The position numbers and the translations under genes were made by a program. DNA of 8,264 nt, from NCBI GenBank assembly GCA_013298265.1, contig JAAFHE010000133.1, positions 1 to 8,264 on the forward strand, read 5' to 3'. Origin of the DNA: Lysobacterales bacterium. GTDB taxonomy: Bacteria > Pseudomonadota > Gammaproteobacteria > Xanthomonadales > Rhodanobacteraceae. Under the pieces are notes generated by a model that searched no databases, was not told the DNA's origin, and worked only from the letters and a program-made list of their open reading frames with translations. Below, piece by piece: positions 1 to 6,068 of the stretch; positions within the stretch are counted from its first letter, which is position 1; every line of letters begins with the position of its first letter.

Positions 1-30
1 TTCATGGAATTCCCCGGCAGCGGTAACAAA

Positions 31-49
31 CGACAGGCGCGAACTGTCG
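31..49. other. small hairpin in left-edge non-coding leader
   Basis: CGACAG at 31-36 and CTGTCG at 44-49 form a perfect 6-bp inverted repeat around a 7-nt loop. Read on the minus strand it is followed by TTTGTTA, so it could be a weak terminator or leader hairpin for something transcribed leftward. On the plus strand it has no T tract. The rest of 1-127 shows no convincing gene: one plus frame stops at 24-26, another at 68-70, and the third runs into rlmJ. The hairpin is seen; its role is unknown. Confidence 0.3.
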
Positions 50-127
50 CATGTTGCCGTATGCGCGTAGGTGCCGGAAGTCATGTGCGGCGAGACCGGC
101 GGCGTCCGCTGCAACATCGGCGGCCTT

Positions 128-133
128 TATACT
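128..133 (+). promoter_or_regulatory. candidate -10 box for rlmJ
   Basis: TATACT lies 28 nt before the rlmJ start, in the context TTTATACTGCCGCGG. It matches the sigma-70 -10 consensus at five of six positions and stands out in GC-rich surroundings. No good -35 hexamer is visible 16-18 nt upstream. Similar boxes occur before the antitoxin (1039-1044) and tdh (1611-1616), which supports a shared promoter style. Confidence 0.45.
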
Positions 134-161
134 GCCGCGGCGGCGGCGCCAAGGAGAGCCC

Positions 162-1013
162 ATGAACTATCGGCATGCGTATCACGCAGGCAATTTCGCC
201 GACGTGCTCAAACACAGTGTGCTGATCGGCCTGATCGAAACGCTCAAGCAGAAGCAGTCGCCGTTCTGCTACGTCGATACGCATGCGGGCCGCGGCCGCT
301 ACGACCTGCATGGCGAGGAAGCTCGCAAGACCCGGGAATTCGCCGACGGCGTGCTGCGACTGCTCGACGCGCCGCGGCTGCCGGCCGCGCTGCATGTGTA
401 TCTGAACCTCGTGCGCGCGCTCAACGGCAGCCGCGCCAGCCACGATATCGCGGTCTACCCGGGTTCGCCGCTGCTGGCGAGCCTGCTGCTTCGCGACGAA
501 GACCGGGCCCAGCTCTGCGAGCTGCAGCCCGACGAAGCCGCTGCGCTGCGCGCATTGTTCCGCCCCGATGCGCGCGTCGCCGTGCACGAGCGCGACGGCT
601 ACGAAGCGCTCAAGGCCCTGCTGCCGCCGAAGGAAAAGCGCGGCCTGGTCCTGATCGACCCGCCGTTCGAAGCGCAGGACGGCGAGTTCCGCGTCATCGA
701 AACCGCACTGAAACAGGCGCAGGCGCGCTGGCCGAACGGCATCTACGCGGTCTGGTATCCGATCAAGCTGCGCCAGCAACTGGCCAGCTTCCATCGCTGG
801 CTCAAGGGCAGCGGCTTTCCGAAAGTCGTGATCGCCGAACTGCTGATCCATCCGGACAACTCGGCGCTGCGCCTCAACGGCAGCGGCATGGCCATCATCA
901 ATCCGCCGTGGAAGTTCGATCGCCAGCTCGAGGAGCTGCTGCCGGTGCTGGCGCAGCACCTCTCGCAGGGGCGCTTCGGCCAGCATCGCGTCGAGTGGCT
1001 GGTGCAGGACTGA
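162..1013 (+). CDS. rlmJ: 23S rRNA (adenine(2030)-N6)-methyltransferase RlmJ
   Basis: Cytoplasmic SAM-dependent methyltransferase that in E. coli makes m6A2030 in 23S rRNA. The 283-aa product is close to the E. coli length of about 280. The N-terminus MNYRHAYHAGNFADVLKH (1-18) is typical of the family. The SAM-binding segment VDTHAGRGRYDL is at 38-49, and the catalytic DPPF motif at 166-169 is the family's DPPY-type motif. A conserved-looking MAIINPPW stretch lies at 243-250. The ATG at 162 was chosen because AAGGAG (151-156) sits 5 nt upstream and the family N-terminus begins exactly here; the in-frame ATG at 51 would add 37 arginine/alanine-rich residues of no family character. A -10-like TATACT precedes it. 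It is followed after 66 nt by a toxin-antitoxin pair, to which it has no obvious functional link. The motifs are seen; the modification site is family knowledge. Confidence 0.96.
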   Translation: MNYRHAYHAGNFADVLKHSVLIGLIETLKQKQSPFCYVDTHAGRGRYDLHGEEARKTREFADGVLRLLDAPRLPAALHVYLNLVRALNGSRASHDIAVYPGSPLLASLLLRDEDRAQLCELQPDEAAALRALFRPDARVAVHERDGYEALKALLPPKEKRGLVLIDPPFEAQDGEFRVIETALKQAQARWPNGIYAVWYPIKLRQQLASFHRWLKGSGFPKVVIAELLIHPDNSALRLNGSGMAIINPPWKFDRQLEELLPVLAQHLSQGRFGQHRVEWLVQD

Positions 1014-1038
1014 ATCGTTCGGTCAAGGAAAAGCGCGA

Positions 1039-1055
1039 TAGAATCGGCCCGGTTC
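1039..1055 (+). promoter_or_regulatory. candidate TA-module promoter and overlapping operator
   Basis: TAGAAT (1039-1044) matches the -10 consensus at five of six positions, 35 nt before the antitoxin start. Overlapping it, GAATCGG (1041-1047) and CCGGTTC (1049-1055) form an inverted repeat with one mismatch around a single central base. Type II TA modules are commonly repressed by the antitoxin or the complex binding such a palindrome at the -10. No clear -35 box is present. The sequence is seen; autoregulation is inferred. Confidence 0.35.
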
Positions 1056-1079
1056 CCTCGGCTCCCGCGAGCAACTCTC

Positions 1080-1265
1080 ATGGTCAATCCAGCGCTGCGG
1101 CATGAGGTCAACGAAATCCTCAGCCATCTGCCCGAGACCGCTACCCTGCACGATCTGATGTACGCGCTGGAAACCCGCGCCGACATCGTGGAGGGCCTTG
1201 CCGACGCCGCTGCCGGGCGCGTCGTGGATAACGCCTCGATACGGCAGCGCTTCGGGCTTGAATGA
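1080..1265 (+). CDS. type II toxin-antitoxin system antitoxin (partner of RelE/ParE toxin)
   Basis: A 61-aa, largely helical, acidic protein that probably binds and neutralises the toxin encoded next to it. Its core 'LPETATLHDLMYAL' (17-30) followed by an 'EGLADAAAGRVV' segment and a 'RQRFG' end is the pattern I associate with small antitoxins paired with RelE/ParE toxins ('LP..AT..D.MY.....R..I..GL.D...GR.V......RFG'). No ribbon-helix-helix or other DNA-binding domain is obvious, so autoregulation is uncertain. The upstream ribosome site is weak (GCGAG at 1067-1071). The stop codon overlaps the toxin start as ATGA (1262-1265), which implies translational coupling. The gene order antitoxin then toxin is the usual one. 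The family assignment rests on recalled pattern and on the neighbour. Confidence 0.8.
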   Translation: MVNPALRHEVNEILSHLPETATLHDLMYALETRADIVEGLADAAAGRVVDNASIRQRFGLE

Positions 1266-1558
1266 AGGTCGTCTGGACCGCCACGGCCCTGGCTCGGCTT
1301 GTCGAGCTGCACGACTACATCGCACAACAGTCGTCCTTCAGCGCCACCGCCGTGGTTGAACGACTAACCGCCAGAGCCGCGCTGCTGGCCACGCCACCGC
1401 TGACCGGCCGGCGCGTTCCGGAATACCGCCAGGATGACATCCATGAGGTACTGGTTCGTCCCTATCGCCTGGTCTATCGCGTCACCCGCGAGCGGATCGA
1501 AATCCTCACCGTCAAGCACTATCGCCAGCGGCTGTCCGAGCGGCCCGGCGAACTCTAG
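1262..1558 (+). CDS. RelE/ParE-fold toxin of type II toxin-antitoxin system
   Basis: A 98-aa basic protein matching the RelE/ParE toxin pattern from end to end: W5 and an N-terminal helix pair with 'LHDYIAQQ' (16-23), then 'P..GRRVPE' (46-54), 'PYRLVYRV' (67-74) and a C-terminal 'ILTVKHYRQRL' strand (81-91). The 'GR.VPE', 'YR.vY' and 'v.H.R..L' elements are typical of ParE-like members. ParE toxins inhibit DNA gyrase, while RelE toxins cleave mRNA in the ribosome; sequence alone does not settle which applies, though the GRRVPE form leans towards ParE. It starts inside the antitoxin stop (ATGA overlap), so it should be made only with the antitoxin. The reading frame is intact with a normal length, so the module may be functional. 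Confidence 0.9.
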   Translation: MKVVWTATALARLVELHDYIAQQSSFSATAVVERLTARAALLATPPLTGRRVPEYRQDDIHEVLVRPYRLVYRVTRERIEILTVKHYRQRLSERPGEL

Positions 1559-1610
1559 CCCGCACTTCCCGGCCCTACCGTCACGTCGCGCGCAGCCACC
1601 CGGCCACGCC

Positions 1611-1616
1611 TATAAT
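1611..1616 (+). promoter_or_regulatory. candidate -10 box for tdh
   Basis: A perfect TATAAT hexamer lies 26 nt before the tdh start in an otherwise GC-rich 84-nt gap. No recognisable -35 element is found 16-18 nt upstream. It suggests that tdh has its own promoter and is not read only from the TA module. Confidence 0.6.
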
Positions 1617-1642
1617 CGCCGCCCCCAGCCGAGGTTTGCCCC

Positions 1643-2677
1643 ATGTCCAAGACAATGAGAGCCCTGGTCAAGCGCGAAGCGACCAAGGGCATCTGGATGG
1701 AAGACGTGCCGATGCCCGAGATCGGTCCGAACGACGTCATGGTCAAGCTAGAGAAGACCGCGATCTGCGGCACCGACCTGCATATCTACAAATGGGACGA
1801 GTGGTCGCAACGCACCATCAGTCCGGGCCTGATCATCGGCCACGAATTCGTGGGCCGCATCGTCGACATGGGCGCCGGCGTACGCGGCTACAAGGTCGGG
1901 CAGCGCGTCTCGGCCGAAGGCCATATCGTCTGCGGCCACTGCCGCAACTGTCGCGCCGGGCGCCAGCACCTGTGTCCCAATACCATCGGTATCGGCGTGA
2001 CACGCCACGGCGCATTCGCCGAATACATTTCCATGCCGGCGGCGAACCTCTGGCCGATTCCCGACCAGATCCCGTCCGAGCTGGCCGCGTTCTTCGATCC
2101 CTACGGCAATGCCGCGCACTGCGCGCTGGAATTCGACCTGATCGGCGAGGACGTGCTGATCACCGGCGCCGGTCCGATCGGCATCATCGCTGCCGGCATC
2201 TGCAAGCATGTCGGCGCACGCAATGTCGTCGTCACCGACATCAACGACTACCGCCTCAAGCTCGCCGCGGAAATGGGCGCGACGCGCGTCGTCAATGTCT
2301 CCAAGCAGTCGCTCAACGACGTGGTCAAGGAACTCCACATCGAAGGCTTCGACGTCGGCCTGGAAATGAGCGGCAACCAGCGCGCGTTCAACGACATGCT
2401 CGACTGCATGTACCACGGCGGCAAGATCGCTCTGCTCGGCATCCTGCCCAAGGGTGCGGGCATCGACTGGGACAAGGTGATCTTCAAGGGCCTCACGCTG
2501 CAGGGCATCTACGGCCGGCGCATGTACGAGACCTGGTACAAGATGACGCAGATGGTGCTGACCGGCTTTCCGCTGGCCAAGGTGCTGACCCATCAGATCC
2601 ACATCGACGACTTCCAGCGCGGTTTCGACCTCATGGAACAGGGCAACTGCGGCAAGGTTGTGTGCAGCTGGAACTGA
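1643..2677 (+). CDS. tdh: L-threonine 3-dehydrogenase
   Basis: Cytoplasmic zinc-dependent medium-chain dehydrogenase that oxidises L-threonine with NAD+ to 2-amino-3-ketobutyrate, which Kbl normally splits to glycine and acetyl-CoA. The 344-aa length matches the family (E. coli 341). The catalytic zinc site is visible as C42 in ICGTD, with H67 and E68 in GHEFVG. The structural zinc cysteines are C97, C100, C103 and C111. The Rossmann motif GAGPIG is at 175-180, followed by the acidic VVTDIND strand end expected for NAD binding. Other Tdh-like features are [10 protein letters not shown] (50-59) and [10 protein letters not shown] (150-159). The start is supported by GAGG (1631-1634) 8 nt upstream and a TATAAT box. 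No kbl lies on either side in the window, unlike the E. coli kbl-tdh operon. A strong GC hairpin follows. Confidence 0.96.
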   Translation: MSKTMRALVKREATKGIWMEDVPMPEIGPNDVMVKLEKTAICGTDLHIYKWDEWSQRTISPGLIIGHEFVGRIVDMGAGVRGYKVGQRVSAEGHIVCGHCRNCRAGRQHLCPNTIGIGVTRHGAFAEYISMPAANLWPIPDQIPSELAAFFDPYGNAAHCALEFDLIGEDVLITGAGPIGIIAAGICKHVGARNVVVTDINDYRLKLAAEMGATRVVNVSKQSLNDVVKELHIEGFDVGLEMSGNQRAFNDMLDCMYHGGKIALLGILPKGAGIDWDKVIFKGLTLQGIYGRRMYETWYKMTQMVLTGFPLAKVLTHQIHIDDFQRGFDLMEQGNCGKVVCSWN

Positions 2678-2687
2678 TCCCTGCCAG

Positions 2688-2715
2688 GCCGTCCGCGCGA
2701 GGTTGCGCGGACGGC
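2688..2715 (+). terminator. GC-rich hairpin after tdh, probable terminator without T tract
   Basis: GCCGTCCGCGC (2688-2698) pairs perfectly over 11 bp with GCGCGGACGGC (2705-2715) around a GAGGTT loop. It starts 10 nt after the tdh stop codon. No T run follows, so it is not a canonical intrinsic terminator; such stems in GC-rich genomes may act as weak or Rho-assisted terminators or protect the 3' end. It separates tdh from the next gene, which has no clear promoter of its own. Confidence 0.55.
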
Positions 2716-2751
2716 GGCGGCCGGCGGCCTGAGGCGCGCCGGAACCGCCGC

Positions 2752-4203
2752 ATGACAGCGCATCGTCTTTCGCTTTCTATAGCCGCAGCCGCGCTCGTGC
2801 TGGCCACGTCGGCGACGTCGTACGCGGACGAATCGTTCGAGACTGAACCCACCCTCGACGCTGCCGCGATCGTGCAGCCGGCGCTGCTGTCGGCGCCCAA
2901 CGCGACCGTCGCGTCACAAGCGACCGTGCACGGCTACATGGCGCGCTTCTCACTGGATACGCCGTTCGGGCCGCTCGCGGCCGAAAGCGTGGAACTGCTC
3001 GCGATCCGCCAAGCGGAAATTCCCGCGATCGAAACGCTGGAGCGCGCCAGCCGCACCGCGGCGTTCGCCCACGCGTTCGGCGAGAAATTCAGGAAAACCG
3101 GCAAGTCCATCTGGCAGGTCGTCTCGCATCCGATCGGCACGGTGACCGGACTGCCTGCCGGCGTCGCGCGCTATTTCCGCAAGCAGGTCGAGCGCTGGAG
3201 CGGCCGCGCCCAGTCCGTCAGCGATCGCGCCGCACGCGAGTTCGGTGCCGACGGCGATCCGTTCCGCACGCCGCAGGCGCCGATGAGTGCGACGCGCGCG
3301 CCGCCGCCCGGCACCGCCGCACCCAAGCCCGACAAACCCTGGTACGGCAGCGTCGGCAAGGAGATCGGCCGCGAAGCCAAGCGCCAGCTCAACTACAACA
3401 CGATGCGCCGCCAGATGGCGCGACACCTCGGCGTCGACCCGAGTTCGAGCAACCCGCTGCTGCGCGAGCGGCTCGACGCGCTGGCCTGGGCCGCGGTAGT
3501 CGGAAACGTCAGCGCTGGCGCCGCGCTCGACGCGGTCGGCGGCACTGCGGCTGAAGTGATGTCTGTCGGCAATCGGCTCAACGCGCTGGTGTGGGAGCTC
3601 GACGAGGAAAACCTGCGCGAGCGCAACCGGCAGCGCCTGTCGCGCTGGTGCAGCGACGAATTCGCGTTGCGTCAGTTCCTGCGCCGCGGCGGTTTCAACG
3701 ACAGCCTGCGCACGGCGCTGGCCGACGAACTCGACGCGCTCAAGCCGGCACGCGGCTGCAATGACCTGATCGAGATCGGCGCCGGCACGCGCTCGGAACT
3801 CGAGGCGCGCTATCTCGTCAACGCGCTGCGCCTGATGCGCCGCGAAGCAGCGCACGGTGGCGAGCTGTTCGTGGTCGGCGCGGCACTGGCCTGGCGCAGC
3901 AACGATGGCCGCCTGCTGCTGCCGCTGCCGCTGGACTGGCTGAGCTGGACCTCCGACATGAGTGAATTCTTCACCGCGCCGCAGTTCCGCGTGGAAGACA
4001 AGACCGTGCTGGTCAGCGGCGAAGCCTCGACCGCTGCGCAGCGCGCGCTGGCCGCGCGCGGCTGGCATATGCACCTGCGCTCGCCCTACCCCGGCGCGCC
4101 GGACTACGCCGACGACCTGTCGCAAGGCCTGCCGCAAGCCGCCCCGGTACCGGCGCAGCCGCTATGCCTCGGCGATGTCGCCGAGACCGCGGCCTGCCTT
4201 TAG
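2752..4203 (+). CDS. secreted protein of unknown function
   Basis: A 483-aa protein with a clear Sec signal peptide: basic start (MTAHR), hydrophobic core at about 7-20 and a likely cleavage after SYA at 23-25. The mature part is mostly helical and soluble with no membrane segment. Visible parts are a helical region (about 76-115), a 'HPIGTVTGLPAGVARYF' segment (126-142), a proline-rich linker (about 173-197), a basic region with 'LGVDPSSSNPLLRERL' then 'LAWAAVVG' (226-251), and a C-terminal part ending near 'GWHMHLRSPYPGAP' (437-450). The patterns 'P..TV.G.P.GV.R.F' and 'DP.SSN..L...L...AWA...G' recall uncharacterised secreted proteins of gammaproteobacteria, but I cannot name a family. Four cysteines are in the mature chain (300, 336, 472, 482). 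The start has only a weak GGA upstream; it is preferred because the signal peptide begins here. The open frame extends upstream only as an out-of-frame reading of tdh. Confidence 0.8.
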   Translation: MTAHRLSLSIAAAALVLATSATSYADESFETEPTLDAAAIVQPALLSAPNATVASQATVHGYMARFSLDTPFGPLAAESVELLAIRQAEIPAIETLERASRTAAFAHAFGEKFRKTGKSIWQVVSHPIGTVTGLPAGVARYFRKQVERWSGRAQSVSDRAAREFGADGDPFRTPQAPMSATRAPPPGTAAPKPDKPWYGSVGKEIGREAKRQLNYNTMRRQMARHLGVDPSSSNPLLRERLDALAWAAVVGNVSAGAALDAVGGTAAEVMSVGNRLNALVWELDEENLRERNRQRLSRWCSDEFALRQFLRRGGFNDSLRTALADELDALKPARGCNDLIEIGAGTRSELEARYLVNALRLMRREAAHGGELFVVGAALAWRSNDGRLLLPLPLDWLSWTSDMSEFFTAPQFRVEDKTVLVSGEASTAAQRALAARGWHMHLRSPYPGAPDYADDLSQGLPQAAPVPAQPLCLGDVAETAACL

Positions 4204-4492
4204 GGAATCGCCGCAGCGCTGCGCCTTAGCACAGCTCGACCCGGTTACGAGTGCACCAAAAGCAAAAAGTTCACTGGTGCGCACGAAAGCCGCCAACCCT
4301 GCATACGTGAGCCGTTCGCGTCTGCTTGGCGGCATTGCGCCGATGGGTCAGCGCGTACCGCCATTCGCCGGGCAAGCGCATCGGCGCGGCGCACCGCCCG
4401 GCACTCTGCACGCATCGGCCGACAAATTCTTCCGTGTAAGGTTTTTCGCCGCAGCCGGACTACAGACACGACGACCGTGCCGAGGTGACCTG
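4204..4492. other. 289-nt non-coding region with three inverted repeats
   Basis: No credible gene was found here on either strand. It holds three spaced inverted repeats: GCACCA (4253-4258) with TGGTGC (4275-4280), GCCGCCAA (4289-4296) with TTGGCGGC (4326-4333), and GCCGGGC (4367-4373) with GCCCGGC (4396-4402). The first has half-site centres 22 bp apart and an A-rich spacer, which would suit a dimeric regulator; the others could fold into RNA hairpins. A less GC-rich patch (about 4421-4447, with TAAGGT at 4437-4442) is a weak promoter candidate. The region presumably carries the promoter and leader of the hydrolase gene. Confidence 0.4.
4482..4488 (+). promoter_or_regulatory. strong ribosome binding site of the hydrolase gene
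   Basis: GAGGTGA matches the anti-Shine-Dalgarno sequence over seven bases and ends 4 nt before the ATG at 4493. It fixes that start against the many upstream in-frame codons. Confidence 0.7.
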
Positions 4493-5917
4493 ATGCGCAC
4501 TTGGATTTTCCGGATTGGCCTGACCGCGTTGTTCTGCATGCCTTTCAGCCTGGCAGCCGCACCATCGTGGCAGGCGTGCCACCTGCCCGGCGAGCGCGAC
4601 GCCCTGTACTGCAGCACGCTCGCCGTGCCGCGCGACTACGCCGACCCCAGCAGCGGCAGCGTCGACATACCTGTCGCCGTTGCCCGGTCGATCCGCTCGC
4701 GCGCCGAGGCGGATCCGCTGTTCGTGCTCGCCGGCGGCCCTGGACAGGCCGGCAGCGACATCGTGTTTCTGCTCGACACCGCACTGGCCAAGGTACGTGC
4801 GAGCCGCGACATCGTGTTCATCGACCAGCGCGGTACGGGACGCTCGGGCCGGCTCGCCTGCGCCGCCGACGCCGACGTGCTCCTCCTCGGGGACAGCGAA
4901 CTGCAGGCGTCCGCCCTGGCCTGCCTGAAAGGCTTCGGTGCGGATCTGCTGCTGCCTACTACCGCGGCCGCGGTCGAGGACCTGGAGCGCGCGCGCCAGG
5001 CACTCGGCTACGCGCGGATCAACCTCTGGGGTGCCTCGTACGGTTCGCGCCTGGCCCAGGCCTATGCACAGCGTTATCCGGCGCCGGTGCGCAGCCTGAT
5101 ACTGGACGGCGTCGTCGATACCGATCTGATCATCGGCATCTACGGCAACGAGTTCCAGGCCGCGCTCGACGCGGTGTTACAGCGCTGCGCGGACGATGCC
5201 GACTGCGGGCGCGCGTTTCCGGCGCTGCGCACACAACTGCGCGACCTGCTGCTGCGGCTGGAAGCCGACACTGCGACGGCCGCGCTCGCGCACCCGCGCA
5301 GCGGCCAGCCGGCCCGCGTGTCGATTTCGCGCGAGCGCGTGCTACAGATAATCCGCAACCTGCTGTATTCGACGCGCGGTGCCGCGCAGCTGCCCTACCT
5401 GATCACCCGCGCCTACGCTGGAGACTGGCGTCCGCTCCTGGCGATCCAGGCGAGCAGCGTCGATATGGCTGCAGCGCCGCCGGCGGCCGGCGTACTGCTG
5501 GCGATCGCCTGCCGTGAGGACTGGCCGCGCCTGACCGCGTCGCAGCGCGCGCGCGAAATCGACGCCGGAGCGTTCGGCGCGAGCGGACTGACGTCCATGG
5601 ACAGGCTCTGCAGCGCACTGGCGCTGCCGCCGCTGCCACCGACACCGGTGCAGACACTCACGCCGCCGGCACTGCTGCTCTCCGGCGCGCTGGACCCGGT
5701 CACGCCGCCGGCACGAGGGGACAGCGCGCTGCGCACCCTGCCGCAAGGCCAGCACGTCGTGGCGGCACACGCCGGCCATGTGATATCCGGCCTGGGCTGC
5801 GCGCCGGCGCTGCTGCGCCGCTTCCTCGATGCGCCAATCCAGCCGGTCGACGCCACCTGCCTCGACGAGATCGCCCTGCCGGCGTTCCAGACCAGCGCCG
5901 CGGGCGCGCCTCCGTGA
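4493..5917 (+). CDS. secreted alpha/beta hydrolase, S33 / TAP-like peptidase family
   Basis: A 474-aa exported hydrolase, probably an aminopeptidase or esterase acting in the periplasm or outside the cell. The signal peptide covers about residues 1-23 (cleavage near LAAA/PSW). Family motifs appear in order: oxyanion-hole AGGPGQAG (80-87), FIDQRGTGRSG (109-119), nucleophile elbow GASYGS (180-185) with Ser182, Asp401 in SGALDPVTPP (397-406) and His429 in AHAGH (425-429). Cysteines at 29, 40, 123, 144, 232, 238, 340, 373, 436 and 456 fit a disulfide-containing exported enzyme. GGPG and DQRGTG.S are typical of proline iminopeptidase and tripeptidyl aminopeptidase (TAP) relatives; the substrate cannot be read from sequence. 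The start is fixed by GAGGTGA upstream. The last dozen codons overlap, antisense, a probable transposase relic, so the C-terminal tail 'AFQTSAAGAPP' may be acquired. Confidence 0.9.
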   Translation: MRTWIFRIGLTALFCMPFSLAAAPSWQACHLPGERDALYCSTLAVPRDYADPSSGSVDIPVAVARSIRSRAEADPLFVLAGGPGQAGSDIVFLLDTALAKVRASRDIVFIDQRGTGRSGRLACAADADVLLLGDSELQASALACLKGFGADLLLPTTAAAVEDLERARQALGYARINLWGASYGSRLAQAYAQRYPAPVRSLILDGVVDTDLIIGIYGNEFQAALDAVLQRCADDADCGRAFPALRTQLRDLLLRLEADTATAALAHPRSGQPARVSISRERVLQIIRNLLYSTRGAAQLPYLITRAYAGDWRPLLAIQASSVDMAAAPPAAGVLLAIACREDWPRLTASQRAREIDAGAFGASGLTSMDRLCSALALPPLPPTPVQTLTPPALLLSGALDPVTPPARGDSALRTLPQGQHVVAAHAGHVISGLGCAPALLRRFLDAPIQPVDATCLDEIALPAFQTSAAGAPP

Positions 5918-6009
5918 GGCCGCCTGGCAACGCCTCGCGACCAGTCCCCGTAGTACCGCCGGAGGGTCTGCCTGTTCATGCCACACGCCTTGGCGGAGCC
6001 CCGGCCCAC
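5893..6009 (-). pseudogene. probable decayed IS630-type transposase N-terminal fragment
   Basis: Read on the minus strand, this stretch encodes 'AKACGMNRQTLR' followed 12 residues later by 'RPHGGAPAAL'. In IS630-family transposases the N-terminal helix-turn-helix region commonly reads like 'A..CGMDRQTLRDWV.RYN..G..GL.DRPHGGAP..L', with about 16 residues between the two parts. The same two blocks in the same order with a slightly shortened spacer suggest a relic with a small internal deletion. No catalytic DDE region, upstream start or inverted ends are visible, and similarity fades on both sides. It lies in the gap between the hydrolase and natA-like genes and runs into the 3' end of the hydrolase. 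The match is from memory; chance coding in GC-rich DNA remains possible. Limits are approximate. Confidence 0.5.
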
Positions 6010-6068
6010 CGCCTCGCCCCACGTATACGCGCGTGCCGACCGGCAACGCGGCGCAGCAGGAATCGCAC

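Noticed and set aside
3..5. Possible minus-strand start codon of a divergent gene, preceded by a GGGGAA-like sequence
   Set aside because: Only the first bases would fall in the window, so no coding evidence can be seen.
33..47. LexA/SOS-box resemblance (ACAG and CTGT)
   Set aside because: The half-sites are in the wrong order and spacing (ACAG-N7-CTGT, not CTGT-N8-ACAG).
81..986. Long minus-strand open frame opposite rlmJ
   Set aside because: It is the antisense shadow of a well-supported gene, has biased low-complexity content (Arg, Ala, Gln) and no family motifs.
1636..2751. Upstream extension of the secreted-protein frame through tdh
   Set aside because: This is an out-of-frame, Arg-rich reading of tdh. 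The real start at 2752 begins a clean signal peptide.
2950..4137. Long minus-strand open frame opposite the secreted protein gene
   Set aside because: The composition (Arg, Ala, Gln, Val-rich) is typical of GC-rich antisense frames. The plus-strand frame has a signal peptide and better-structured content.
4168..4185. CTCGGC/GCCGAG hairpin near the end of the secreted-protein gene as a terminator
   Set aside because: It lies inside the coding region, has only 6 bp and no T tract, and is expected by chance in GC-rich DNA.
4253..4280. NtrC-like site (TGCACCA...TGGTGC)
   Set aside because: NtrC sites have the half-sites separated by only a few bases, whereas here the spacer is 16 nt. No sigma-54 GG-N10-GC promoter was recognised downstream.
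5413..5892. Remainder of the minus-strand frame that carries the transposase-like motif
   Set aside because: Beyond 'RPHGGAPAAL' the translation shows no transposase similarity and lies antisense to the conserved C-terminal half of the hydrolase, including its Asp and His motifs.
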